Positions 1-7,831 of a stretch of 16,187 nucleotides of DNA are shown piece after piece. Made by a program: the position numbers and the translations under genes. The notes below the pieces were generated by a model. That model was not told the origin of the DNA. It searched no databases and worked only from the letters and a program-made list of their open reading frames with translations. How positions within the stretch are numbered: position 1 is the stretch's first letter; each line of letters starts with the position of its first letter. Source of the stretch: Lysobacterales bacterium (lineage in GTDB: Bacteria > Pseudomonadota > Gammaproteobacteria > Xanthomonadales > SZUA-36); assembly GCA_029287515.1 (NCBI GenBank), contig JARFQZ010000207.1, positions 1 to 16,187 on the forward strand, in the 5' to 3' direction.

Positions 1-909
1 TTAAGCGTGAGCCGGGTGGGCGTATGAAACCGGAATAGCCTCGGAATCGTCGAAAGTCACTTCCTCCCAGGCTGACGGCTGCTCCAGCAATTCCCTCAGC
101 AAGAGATTATTCAGTTCATGTCCCGACTTGTAGCCGGAAAACGCCCCGATCAGGCCATGGCCCAGCAGATAAAGGTCACCAATGGCGTCCAGGACCTTAT
201 GCTTGACGAACTCGTCCTCGTAGCGCAGGCCGTCTTCGTTCAGGATCCGGTAATCGTCCAGGACGACCGCGTTGTCCATGCTGCCGCCCAGCACCAGGTT
301 TCGCTCCCTCAGCATTTCGATATCGCGCATGAACCCAAAAGTACGGGCCCGGGCAATCTCCTTGAGATAGGACGTCGTTGAAAAATCAACCGAAGCGAAG
401 GACTGATGTGAACGGAAAACCGGGTGATTGAAATTGATCTTGAACGAAACGCGGAATCCATCAAACGGATCAAACCGGGCCCACTTGTCATCCAGGCGGA
501 CTTCAACAGAGTCCAGAATTCGGATAAATCGCTTGGCCGCGGACTGTTCCTCGATACCAGCCGACTGGATGAGGAAGACGAACGGACCTGCACTTCCGTC
601 CATGATTGGAACTTCGGCATTACTCAGGTCCACGTAGGCGTTATCGATGCCAAGCCCCGCGAAGGCGGACATCAGGTGCTCTACCGTGGAAACCCGAACA
701 CCATTCTGCTCCAGCGAAGTATTCATGCTGGTGTCACCCACGTGGGTGGCAAAAGCCGGTACTTCCATGGGAGGTTCCAGATCCGTGCGCCGGAATATAA
801 TCCCGGTATTCACCGGGGCCGGCCGCAGGGTCATGAAAACTTTTTCACCGGTATGGATTCCTACACCGGTTGCTCGAATGACATTCTTGAGGGTGCGTTG
901 ATTTATCAT
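1..909 (-). CDS. lpxC: LpxC, UDP-3-O-acyl-N-acetylglucosamine deacetylase
   Basis: Cytoplasmic zinc hydrolase for the committed step of lipid A synthesis: it removes the acetyl group from UDP-3-O-acyl-GlcNAc. The protein is 302 residues, close to the usual ~305, and complete, with its TAA stop at the window edge. The N-terminus (QRTLKNVIRATGVGIHTGEK) is typical of gammaproteobacterial LpxC. Visible zinc ligands are H78 in STVEHLMSAF and H237 and D241 in HKVLDAIGDL. E77 is the expected catalytic base, and H264 in SGHELNN is the conserved second catalytic residue. The ATG at 907-909 has GGAG eight bases upstream. It is the last gene of the cluster, 265 bases after ftsZ, and that gap suggests its own promoter. 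In E. coli LpxC level is set by FtsH proteolysis; whether that holds here is not visible. Confidence 0.98.
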   Translation of the reverse strand: MINQRTLKNVIRATGVGIHTGEKVFMTLRPAPVNTGIIFRRTDLEPPMEVPAFATHVGDTSMNTSLEQNGVRVSTVEHLMSAFAGLGIDNAYVDLSNAEVPIMDGSAGPFVFLIQSAGIEEQSAAKRFIRILDSVEVRLDDKWARFDPFDGFRVSFKINFNHPVFRSHQSFASVDFSTTSYLKEIARARTFGFMRDIEMLRERNLVLGGSMDNAVVLDDYRILNEDGLRYEDEFVKHKVLDAIGDLYLLGHGLIGAFSGYKSGHELNNLLLRELLEQPSAWEEVTFDDSEAIPVSYAHPAHA

Positions 910-967
910 TGTTGGGGCTCCGCAAGGACCTCAAAACCAGCGGCATACTAGCATAATGGGCGCTGGC

Positions 968-1045
968 TTCATAGCCGGAAAATCGGTATAAACACAACAC
1001 ATGTTGTAATTTAACAACATCTTAACGGGGTCATAACAAATTTGT
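968..1045 (-). promoter_or_regulatory. AT-rich inverted repeats, probable lpxC promoter region
   Basis: This AT-rich island lies in otherwise GC-rich DNA upstream of lpxC. It contains an inverted repeat with 7-base arms (ATGTTGT at 1001-1007, ACAACAT at 1014-1020), a further ACAAC at 994-998 facing GTTGT at 1003-1007, and a perfect 10-base palindrome ACAAATTTGT at 1036-1045. On the minus strand TTGTGT (992-997) and TATGAA (968-973), 18 bases apart, form a weak sigma-70-like pair about 60 bases before the lpxC start. The -35/-10 assignment is tentative. Repeated ACAAC/GTTGT half-sites could be an operator, but I do not recognise a specific regulator. Confidence 0.35.
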
Positions 1046-1055
1046 CACTAACCCT

Positions 1056-1125
1056 GTCCGGCAACCGGGAGACACCGGCCTGCAAGCAGGCCGGCACGGC
1101 GAGTCGGGGTCTCCGGTTGCCGGAC
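1056..1125 (-). other. Long nested hairpin between ftsZ and lpxC
   Basis: An outer stem of 17 base pairs with one bulged base pairs 1056-1073 with 1109-1125. Inside it, nine bases (CCGGCCTGC, 1075-1083) face their exact complement at 1086-1094, giving an inner GC-rich hairpin. The structure begins about 50 bases after the ftsZ stop. No T-run follows on the minus strand, so it is not a canonical intrinsic terminator. It could stabilise or process the 3' end of the ftsZ message, partly attenuate readthrough to lpxC, or be a copy of a dispersed palindromic repeat. The pairing is read directly; the role is inference. Confidence 0.7.
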
Positions 1126-1174
1126 TTCCTTACCAGGAGCCGGCGTGTTGGGTGGCTCACGCCAGCGGACCTGC

Positions 1175-2350
1175 TCAGTCGGCTTGTGTTCGGAGAAATG
1201 AAGGGATATCAAGATAGTCGATATCCTTCTGCCTCTCGAACAGGTCCTTGCCCCTGGGTTCAGAAACTTCGCCGTGAAAATCCGTCTCGGCTTCCATGCT
1301 GGCTGATTCATCGGCAGCCATCAGTTCTGGCCTGCCGGTAGTGCCATTGGCGACAAGACGCATGGGCTGCTCACGTGTCAACGAGCTGCGAATCGGTTCA
1401 CCCAGGCCCGTGGCTACCACGGTAACCCGCAGGTCATCGCCCAGATCCGGGTCGATCACCGTTCCCATGACTACCGTTGCATCCTCGGACGCGAGGTCAG
1501 ACACCGTACTGCCCACTTCTTCAAACTCTTTCATGGTCAGGTTGGTGCCGGCCGTTATGTTGACGAGAATGCCACAGGCGCCGGAAAGGTTGATGTCTTC
1601 CAGTAACGGACTGCCGATGGCCGCCTGGGCCGCCATGATGGCGCGGTCATCTCCGGACGCCTGGCCGGCACCCATCATCGCCATGCCCATTTCCGACATC
1701 ACCGTGCGAACGTCGGCAAAATCGACATTGATCAGGCCCGGGCGCGTAATCAGCTCGGCAATGCCCTGCACCGCTCCCTGCAAAACATCGTTTGCTGCCT
1801 TGAACGCATTGAGCAGCAATGTTTCCCCGCCCAATACATCACCCAGCTTAGAGTTGGGTATTGTAATCAGCGAATCGACGTGAGCCGCCAACTCTTCGAT
1901 TCCCTTCTCGGCGATATCCATCCTGCGCCTGGCTTCGAAATGAAACGGCTTGGTCACCACCGCGACGGTCAGAATGCCCTGCTCCTTGGCAGCTTGCGCA
2001 ATGACCGGAGCAGCACCCGTGCCCGTTCCGCCGCCCATGCCGGCAGTGATAAATACCATGTCCGCACCCGCCAGCATTTCCATGATGTGATCACGGTCTT
2101 CCAGGGCAGCCTGCCGTCCAACTTCGGGATTGGCACCTGCTCCAAGGCCCTTGGTGACGCTGGAACCGATCTGGAGGATCGTTTTTCCCTTGAATTGCCT
2201 CAATGCCTGTGCGTCCGTGTTGGCCGCTATGAACTCCACACCATCAATGCTGGCGTCAATCATCTGGGCTACAGCGTTACCGCCGCCACCACCCACTCCA
2301 ATGACTTTTATGGTTGCACTTGGTGTGTAATTTTCTACTAATTCGAACAT
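1175..2350 (-). CDS. ftsZ: FtsZ, tubulin-like cell division GTPase
   Basis: Cytoplasmic GTPase that polymerises into the Z ring and recruits the divisome. The protein is 391 residues, in the normal range of 380-400. The N-terminal nucleotide-binding domain has GVGGGGGNAV (about 18-27), NTDAQAL (44-50) and the tubulin signature GGGTGTG at 106-112. The T7 loop NVDFADV (208-214) carries D210 and D213, which complete the GTPase site of the neighbouring subunit. After a variable linker (about 320-375) comes the conserved C-terminal peptide LDIPSFLRTQAD (380-391), which binds FtsA and ZipA. It lies 33 bases after ftsA, and its ATG has AGGAG at seven bases. In relatives extra ftsZ promoters lie inside ftsQ and ftsA; I could not place any here. 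Confidence 0.99.
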   Translation of the reverse strand: MFELVENYTPSATIKVIGVGGGGGNAVAQMIDASIDGVEFIAANTDAQALRQFKGKTILQIGSSVTKGLGAGANPEVGRQAALEDRDHIMEMLAGADMVFITAGMGGGTGTGAAPVIAQAAKEQGILTVAVVTKPFHFEARRRMDIAEKGIEELAAHVDSLITIPNSKLGDVLGGETLLLNAFKAANDVLQGAVQGIAELITRPGLINVDFADVRTVMSEMGMAMMGAGQASGDDRAIMAAQAAIGSPLLEDINLSGACGILVNITAGTNLTMKEFEEVGSTVSDLASEDATVVMGTVIDPDLGDDLRVTVVATGLGEPIRSSLTREQPMRLVANGTTGRPELMAADESASMEAETDFHGEVSEPRGKDLFERQKDIDYLDIPSFLRTQAD

Positions 2351-2357
2351 TCTTCTT

Positions 2358-2362
2358 CTCCT
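2358..2362 (-). promoter_or_regulatory. ftsZ ribosome binding site
   Basis: AGGAG on the minus strand, seven bases before the ftsZ ATG, within a purine-rich run in the 33-base ftsA-ftsZ spacer. It is one of the strongest Shine-Dalgarno matches in the cluster, which fits the need for far more FtsZ than FtsA from the same message. Confidence 0.75.
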
Positions 2363-2383
2363 CTCGCTCGCCGTTGTAATTAT

Positions 2384-3616
2384 TTAAAACTCACCCCGGA
2401 ACCAACTCCGGACTCGATCAAAAAAGGTGTCTCCACCTCCAGTCGTCAACAGGGCTTTCCCCGGATCCGCCTGGCTTCCATACAGCAACAGCCCCACGCC
2501 CGTGGCGTGAATGGCGTTGTTGACCACATCGGAAAGGCCGCTGACATGCTGCGGCGTCGCAAGGCGCACCGGCATATGAAACAACTCTTCCGCCAATTCT
2601 TCGGCACCTTCGATGCGCGAAGCGCCGCCGGTCATAACCAGCCCGGCGGCAATCATGTTCTCGAATCCACTGCGCCTGAGCTCAGCCTGGATCAGCGAGA
2701 ACAATTCCCGATACCGCGCCTCCACGACCTGCGCCAGCGTTTGCCGGGCAAGGTGCCGCGAGGTGCGGTCCCCCACGCTCGGAACCTGGATGCTCTCGTC
2801 ATTGCGAGCCAGTTGTTCCAGTGCGCAGGCATACTTGATCTTTATGTCTTCTGCGTGCTGCGTTGGCGTGCGTAACGCAACGGCTATGTCATTGGTCACC
2901 TGGTCCCCGGCGATGGGGATGCACGCGGTGTACCGGATTGCGCCATCGGTGAACACGGCGATGTCCGTCGTCCCTGCTCCGATATCCACCAGGCAGACAC
3001 CCAGGTCTTTCTCATCGTCGGTCAGGACGGCGTGACTCGCAGCCAGCGGCTGCATGATCAGTTCATCCACCGTCAGGCCGCATCGTGCAACGCATTTGCC
3101 GATATTCTGGGTTGCACTCAGCGCTGCCGTGACCACGTGCACATGGGCTTCAAGGCGGACGCCGGCCATGCCGATGGGTTGCCTGATCCCATCCTGGTTG
3201 TCGATCACGTATTCCTGGGGCAGCACATGAAGCACTTTCTGATCGGCAGCCACCGGCACGGCGCGGGCCGCGTCGAGCACCCGGTCGACATCTCCCTCGG
3301 ACACCTCCTTGTCCTTGATTGCCACGGTTCCGTCGGAGTTGAGGCTCCTGATGTGGCTACCCGAGATGCCGGCGTACACAGAATGAATTTCACAGCCCGC
3401 CATCAGCTCCGCTTCTTCCACCGCGCGCTGGATCGCCTGTTCGGTGGAAGCCATGTCGACGACGACGCCCCTGCGCAGCCCGGTCGAGGGATGTGAACCC
3501 AGGCCGATGACCTCGACTGCACCATCTGGCTGGCATTCGCCGACGATTGCCACGATTTTTGATGTGCCTACATCCAACCCGACAACCAGTGATTTTTCAG
3601 ATTTCTTCGGCTTCAT
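2384..3616 (-). CDS. ftsA: FtsA, actin-like membrane tether of the Z ring
   Basis: Actin-family ATPase that anchors FtsZ to the inner membrane and recruits later division proteins. Length is 410 residues (E. coli 420). Phosphate-1 motif GLDVGTSKIVAIVGE is at 13-27, the FtsA-specific 1C domain at about 86-166, phosphate-2 motif VDIGAGTTDIAVF at 210-222, and the adenosine motif MTGGAS at 328-333. The C-terminal amphipathic helix (about 397-410, FFDRVRSWFRGEF) is the membrane-targeting sequence, reached through a short linker. The ATG directly abuts the ftsQ stop (TGAATG), so translation is probably coupled to ftsQ. Confidence 0.98.
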   Translation of the reverse strand: MKPKKSEKSLVVGLDVGTSKIVAIVGECQPDGAVEVIGLGSHPSTGLRRGVVVDMASTEQAIQRAVEEAELMAGCEIHSVYAGISGSHIRSLNSDGTVAIKDKEVSEGDVDRVLDAARAVPVAADQKVLHVLPQEYVIDNQDGIRQPIGMAGVRLEAHVHVVTAALSATQNIGKCVARCGLTVDELIMQPLAASHAVLTDDEKDLGVCLVDIGAGTTDIAVFTDGAIRYTACIPIAGDQVTNDIAVALRTPTQHAEDIKIKYACALEQLARNDESIQVPSVGDRTSRHLARQTLAQVVEARYRELFSLIQAELRRSGFENMIAAGLVMTGGASRIEGAEELAEELFHMPVRLATPQHVSGLSDVVNNAIHATGVGLLLYGSQADPGKALLTTGGGDTFFDRVRSWFRGEF

Positions 3617-4378
3617 TCAGCTATCAGTCCCTTCGGCGGTATCAATAGGCTGCGGCCACATCACCGCGAACCCGTTGGTGTATCTCAAGTCAACATCCTG
3701 TGGCGGGGCAGATTGCTCCAGCATCAGTGAATCCCAGCTCGCGAGGAGGCGCTGCAGCCTTTCCAGCGAGGAGTCCCGCCCCAGCTGCACATGGGTCCCG
3801 TTACTCAGTTCCATTGACCACGACCCCCGCAGGTCCAGCCTGAGTCCGCTGATTTCCAGTCCCAGCGGCACCAGTAACTCGCTGAATTCCGACCATGAAC
3901 TCAGAACGTCATCGAGCCGTTCCTCCGGGCCATGCAGCCAGGGCAAACCCTGAATCTCGTCGGATTCCGGAACCGAGAAGGCAACACCCTGCTGTGAAAT
4001 CAGCTGGCCACGGTTCCAATGCGCAACCGGTGTAAATTCCTCGATCGTCACCATCACCGTATCGGGCCATTTCTTCTGAACATGAACGGCGGAAACCCAG
4101 GAAATTCGTCCGGCCGCATCACGCAGCGCCTGCAGGTCAATGGTAAAAAAGCTTTCATCGATCAGCGGGGAGACACTGGCGCGCAATTGTTCCGCGCTGA
4201 CCCTCTGGAATTCACCATTGAGTTCCAGCCAGCGAATCGGCCAGCGGTCATTCGCGACGATCCCCATGCTGACCCACGCAGCGCCGCCGGCCGCCATCAG
4301 AAACAGGATGATGATGACGAGTAAACCGCTGGCGAAGCCCTGGTTGCCCTGGTAACTGAATGCTTTATACCGGTTCAC
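3617..4378 (-). CDS. ftsQ: FtsQ, divisome bitopic membrane protein
   Basis: Low-abundance inner-membrane protein that joins FtsB and FtsL and links early and late division proteins. The 253-residue protein has a short cytoplasmic N-terminus and one transmembrane helix (about 17-40, rich in I, L, A and G). A periplasmic POTRA domain follows (about 47-117, IRWLELNGEF through VMVTIEEFTPVAHW), then the FtsQ beta domain, starting near ISQQGVAFSVPE. The start is GTG: its first four bases overlap the ddl stop as GTGA, and no better start lies nearby. It is placed between ddl and ftsA as in other gammaproteobacteria. Family identity rests on position, topology and the POTRA pattern, since the sequence itself is poorly conserved. 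Confidence 0.95.
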   Translation of the reverse strand: MNRYKAFSYQGNQGFASGLLVIIILFLMAAGGAAWVSMGIVANDRWPIRWLELNGEFQRVSAEQLRASVSPLIDESFFTIDLQALRDAAGRISWVSAVHVQKKWPDTVMVTIEEFTPVAHWNRGQLISQQGVAFSVPESDEIQGLPWLHGPEERLDDVLSSWSEFSELLVPLGLEISGLRLDLRGSWSMELSNGTHVQLGRDSSLERLQRLLASWDSLMLEQSAPPQDVDLRYTNGFAVMWPQPIDTAEGTDS

Positions 4379-5316
4379 AGGCTTGTCTCCAGGATTCGCC
4401 AGACGAGCTCGTCGAAGCCTATCCCCACTTCGGCTGCTGCCTGCGGGACAAGACTGTGGTCTGTCATGCCGGGAGTGGTGTTGACCTCCAGGAACCAGGG
4501 GATTCCGTCCTTATCCATCAGGAAATCCACCCTGCCCCAACCCGAAGCGCCGAGAATCTCGTACGCTTTAAAAGACAGGGCCTTCAGCTCTGCCTCGAGC
4601 TTCGCGTCAAGACCGCATGGGCAGAAATACTCCGTGTCATCGGATTCGTACTTCGCCTCGTAATCGTAAAAGTCATTGGGCGTTTCAACCCGGATCAGGG
4701 GCAGGGTGTTTCTTCCCAGTACGCCCGCAAAAAATTCATCGCCTTCGATTCCGGCCTCGACAATCACGGTGTCGCCATAGCTGCGGGCCAGATCCACTGC
4801 GGGTAGCAGTTCGTTTTCACTTCGGACGGGGGAAACTCCGATACTCGATCCCAGGCCGGTGGGCTTCACGAACAGGGGCAATCCGAATTTTTCCAGCACC
4901 CGGGCATAGTCATCGTCATCAGGACCAAAATGATCGAAAGGGGGTGTGTTTATGCCGTTCTGGGCCCAGATCCATTTTGAGCGAACTTTATCCATCGTCA
5001 GTGCGGATGAGGCGAGATCCGAACCGGTCACGGGGATACCCATGAGTTGCAGCGCACCCTGCAATGAGCCGTCTTCTCCCCCCGGGCCATGCAGCAGGTT
5101 AAACACGCGGTCGATTTCACCTTTTCCGATCGCTTCGAACAGGGCAAGCGGTCCGTCAAAAACCCGGCAGTCAACGCCTTTACGCTCGAGCGCCGCGCCC
5201 ACGGCCTTGCCCCCGTTGAGTGAGACCTCCCGCTCGGCACTGTCGCCACCGATCACAAGCCCGACACGGCCAAATCCGGAAGGATGAGTCAGCCTCAGTG
5301 GCGGAAAGACGGTCAT
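4375..5316 (-). CDS. ddlB: D-alanine--D-alanine ligase (DdlB type)
   Basis: ATP-grasp ligase making the D-Ala-D-Ala dipeptide that MurF adds to the peptidoglycan stem. Length is 313 residues (E. coli DdlB 306). N-terminal substrate loop GRVGLVIGGDSAEREVSL (16-33) carries E28, the equivalent of E. coli E15. The omega-loop region KPTGLGSSIGVS (151-162) supplies the conserved serine. Y223 in DYEAKY matches E. coli Y216, indicating D-alanine rather than D-lactate as second substrate. Metal ligands are in GRVDFLMD (261-268) and EVNTTPGMTDHSLVP (277-291; E277, N279). It overlaps murC by four bases (ATGA) and ftsQ by four bases (GTGA). Confidence 0.98.
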   Translation of the reverse strand: MTVFPPLRLTHPSGFGRVGLVIGGDSAEREVSLNGGKAVGAALERKGVDCRVFDGPLALFEAIGKGEIDRVFNLLHGPGGEDGSLQGALQLMGIPVTGSDLASSALTMDKVRSKWIWAQNGINTPPFDHFGPDDDDYARVLEKFGLPLFVKPTGLGSSIGVSPVRSENELLPAVDLARSYGDTVIVEAGIEGDEFFAGVLGRNTLPLIRVETPNDFYDYEAKYESDDTEYFCPCGLDAKLEAELKALSFKAYEILGASGWGRVDFLMDKDGIPWFLEVNTTPGMTDHSLVPQAAAEVGIGFDELVWRILETSL

Positions 5317-6746
5317 TCCGGCGCCTCCATGGTGAAACCCTCTTCCCGGACTTTCTGCGCCACGTGCCCGATGTTTCCGGCGCCCAGGAAAAGCACCAGG
5401 TCACCGTCTTCGAGCATTGCGGGCAATTCGTGCGGAATATCGTTAACGTCCGATACAAGGATGGGGTTGACGCGGCCCCGTGCCCTGATGGATTGGCACA
5501 ATGCCCCGCTGTCTATCCCGTCAATCGCCTCTTCGCCAGCCGGGTAGATGTCTGTTAAAACCACGATGTCCGAGGAGGCGAGCACCTGCGAAAAGTCATC
5601 GAACAAATCGCGCGTACGGCTGAACCTGTGCGGCTGGAACACCGTGACGATCCGCTTGTCAGGCCAGCCTGAGCGCGCCGCCGATATGGTGGCGTCCAGC
5701 TCGGACGGATGATGGCCATAATCCTCAACGACCAGTACTTCACCGTTGGGCACGGGGAAACGCCCCACCTCGGCAAACCGGCGCCCAACGCCTTCAAAGG
5801 AACGAAGGCTGTCGACGATCGATGGCAAATCCAGCCCGAGTTCCCAGGCAATTGCGATGGAACCCAGCGCGTTGCGCACGTTGTGCACTCCCGGTAAATT
5901 CAGACTGACTTCGATCGGGCTGTCATGGTTGGGAAGGTGCGCCCTGAAAAACATCATGCGCCCTTCCTGGATCAGGTCCGTGGCACGGACATCTGCTTCC
6001 TCCGAAAGTCCGTACGTCACCACGGCGCGGGTCACCGATGGAATCATCGAAGCGACCTGTTCGTCATCGATACACAATACCGCCGCGCCATAGAAGGGCA
6101 GATGGTGGAGAAATTCGAGAAATGCCTTCCTGAGGTTTTCGAAACTGTGTTCGTATGCTTCCAGGTGATCGCGGTCGATATTCGTAATCAGCGCAATCAC
6201 GGGTTGCAGCAGCAGGAATGATCCGTCGCTCTCGTCCGCCTCGGCCACCAGGTATTCACCGGCCCCCAGGCGGGCGTTGGAACCCCATGCGTTCAGCAGG
6301 CCACCGATAACGAACGTTGGGTCCATGCCGGCTTCCGCCAGCAGACTTGCGGTCAGGCTGGTCGTGGTGGTTTTGCCATGAGTGCCCGCAACGGCAATTC
6401 CCCGGCGGAACCGCATCAGCTCCGCCAGCATTTCCGCCCGGGGAACCACGGGGATTCGCAATTCGCGTGCTGCTTCCAGCTCAGGGTTGTCTTCGGCAAC
6501 CGCCGTTGAAACAACCAGCACATCCGCGCCTTCGACCTGCGACGCGCTGTGACCCCGGAAAACGGTCGCTCCCAGCTTTTCCAGGTGCCGGGTGGCGCGG
6601 CTTTCGGCCAGGTCCGAACCGGAAACGGCAAACCCCTGGTTGACCAGCACTTCGGCAATACCGCTCATTCCCGCACCACCGATGCCAACAAAGTGTACCC
6701 GGTTGATTCGCCGCATCGGCCGCAGGTGTGAACCGCTGCTTTTCAT
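5313..6746 (-). CDS. murC: UDP-N-acetylmuramate--L-alanine ligase MurC
   Basis: Cytoplasmic ATP-dependent ligase adding L-Ala to UDP-MurNAc, the first stem-peptide step. It is 477 residues from the chosen ATG (E. coli 491). The N-terminal Rossmann domain begins VHFVGIGGAGMSGIAE (about 17-32). The ATP site is GTHGKTTTT (121-129). ADESDGSF (170-177) and NIDRDHLEAY (189-198) follow in the central Mur ligase domain. The C-terminal domain has DYGHHPSEL and FQPHRFSRT. I chose the ATG at 6744-6746 because it overlaps the murG stop as ATGA, like its neighbours; an ATG at 6767 would add seven residues and overlap murG by 25 bases. No murB follows, unlike in some relatives. Confidence 0.97.
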   Translation of the reverse strand: MKSSGSHLRPMRRINRVHFVGIGGAGMSGIAEVLVNQGFAVSGSDLAESRATRHLEKLGATVFRGHSASQVEGADVLVVSTAVAEDNPELEAARELRIPVVPRAEMLAELMRFRRGIAVAGTHGKTTTTSLTASLLAEAGMDPTFVIGGLLNAWGSNARLGAGEYLVAEADESDGSFLLLQPVIALITNIDRDHLEAYEHSFENLRKAFLEFLHHLPFYGAAVLCIDDEQVASMIPSVTRAVVTYGLSEEADVRATDLIQEGRMMFFRAHLPNHDSPIEVSLNLPGVHNVRNALGSIAIAWELGLDLPSIVDSLRSFEGVGRRFAEVGRFPVPNGEVLVVEDYGHHPSELDATISAARSGWPDKRIVTVFQPHRFSRTRDLFDDFSQVLASSDIVVLTDIYPAGEEAIDGIDSGALCQSIRARGRVNPILVSDVNDIPHELPAMLEDGDLVLFLGAGNIGHVAQKVREEGFTMEAPE

Positions 6747-7831
6747 GCTGCCTGGTACTCCATGCACAATCTTGCAACCCGTTCCGCTGAATCGGGGACA
6801 GAGACGGCGCGTGCTTTCTCCGCCATCTCCAGCAATTTTTTCCGGTCCCCCATCAGGTCTGTGAGCACATCGGATAACGACCGCGCATCGGTAACCGACT
6901 CCTGCATGAGCACAGCTGCGCCCGTTTCTACCAGGAACTCGGCATTGCGTGTCTGGTGATCATCGACCGCGTAGGGGAATGGAACCAGTATCGAAGCAAT
7001 ACCCGCCGCCGCCAGTTCTGAGACCGTCAGTGCGCCTGACCGGCAGATCACGATATCCGCCCATTGGAAAGCGGCCGCCATGTCTTCGATGAACTCCGAA
7101 ATTTCGACACGGTAAGGGGGTGCGCCGTAGGCTTCTTCAGTCTCCGCTGCACGCCCTTTGCCGGCCTGGTGCTTCACCTCGAAAGACAGGTCCGATGACA
7201 CCATGGACAACGCCTGGGGAACCAGGAGGTTCAGTGCCCTCGCGCCTTGACTGCCGCCGGTTACAAGCACGCGGACTGCGCCTTCGCGGCCTGCCATGCG
7301 AATCGTCGGACTGGCTAGGTCTACGACGGCCTTGCGCACCGGATTTCCACAACTCACAGGATCAAGCCTTTCCTCCCAGGTGCCCGGAAAGGCCTGCAGC
7401 ACTCGCCGTGCCATCCTGGACAACACCCGGTTCGTCATACCCGGAATCCTGTTTTGCTCATGCACCAGCAGCGGCACACCGCGCAGCCTGGCGGCGAGCC
7501 CACCCGGCCCGGCCGCGTAACCTCCAAAACTGACCGCGCAGGCCGGACGGTGGGCACCGAGAAGCCTGAAAGCCTGGATAACCGCACGCAGCAATTTCCA
7601 GGGCATGACAATCCAGCGCGCCAGCCCTTTGCCGCGCAGGCCGGATATATCCACCACGTCCAGCGGAATACCGGCCTCGGGTACTTTCTGGCATTCCATG
7701 CCGCCCCGGGCGCCGAGCCAACGCACCGACACGCCCTTGCCCATCAGCGTGTCAGCCACCGCGAGCCCCGGAAATATGTGGCCACCCGTGCCTCCGGCCA
7801 TGATCAGCACTCCACGCGGACCGGCACTCAT
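6743..7831 (-). CDS. murG: MurG, lipid II-forming GlcNAc transferase
   Basis: GT-B glycosyltransferase at the inner face of the membrane; it moves GlcNAc from UDP-GlcNAc to lipid I, giving lipid II. Length is 362 residues (E. coli 355). N-terminal G-loop GGTGGHIFPGLAVA is at 13-26 with the conserved histidine H18. SFGGYAAGPGG (101-111) and VHEQNRIPGMTN (123-134) are in the acceptor half. The C-terminal donor half has GGSQGARALN (192-201), the UDP-GlcNAc site CRSGALTVSEL (263-273) and PFPYAVDDHQ (284-293). The ATG overlaps the ftsW stop as ATGA. Confidence 0.98.
   Translation of the reverse strand: MSAGPRGVLIMAGGTGGHIFPGLAVADTLMGKGVSVRWLGARGGMECQKVPEAGIPLDVVDISGLRGKGLARWIVMPWKLLRAVIQAFRLLGAHRPACAVSFGGYAAGPGGLAARLRGVPLLVHEQNRIPGMTNRVLSRMARRVLQAFPGTWEERLDPVSCGNPVRKAVVDLASPTIRMAGREGAVRVLVTGGSQGARALNLLVPQALSMVSSDLSFEVKHQAGKGRAAETEEAYGAPPYRVEISEFIEDMAAAFQWADIVICRSGALTVSELAAAGIASILVPFPYAVDDHQTRNAEFLVETGAAVLMQESVTDARSLSDVLTDLMGDRKKLLEMAEKARAVSVPDSAERVARLCMEYQAA

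Noticed and set aside
1056..1125. Intrinsic terminator after ftsZ
   Set aside because: The hairpin is strong, but neither strand has a T-run following it, so I list it as a structure of unknown role.
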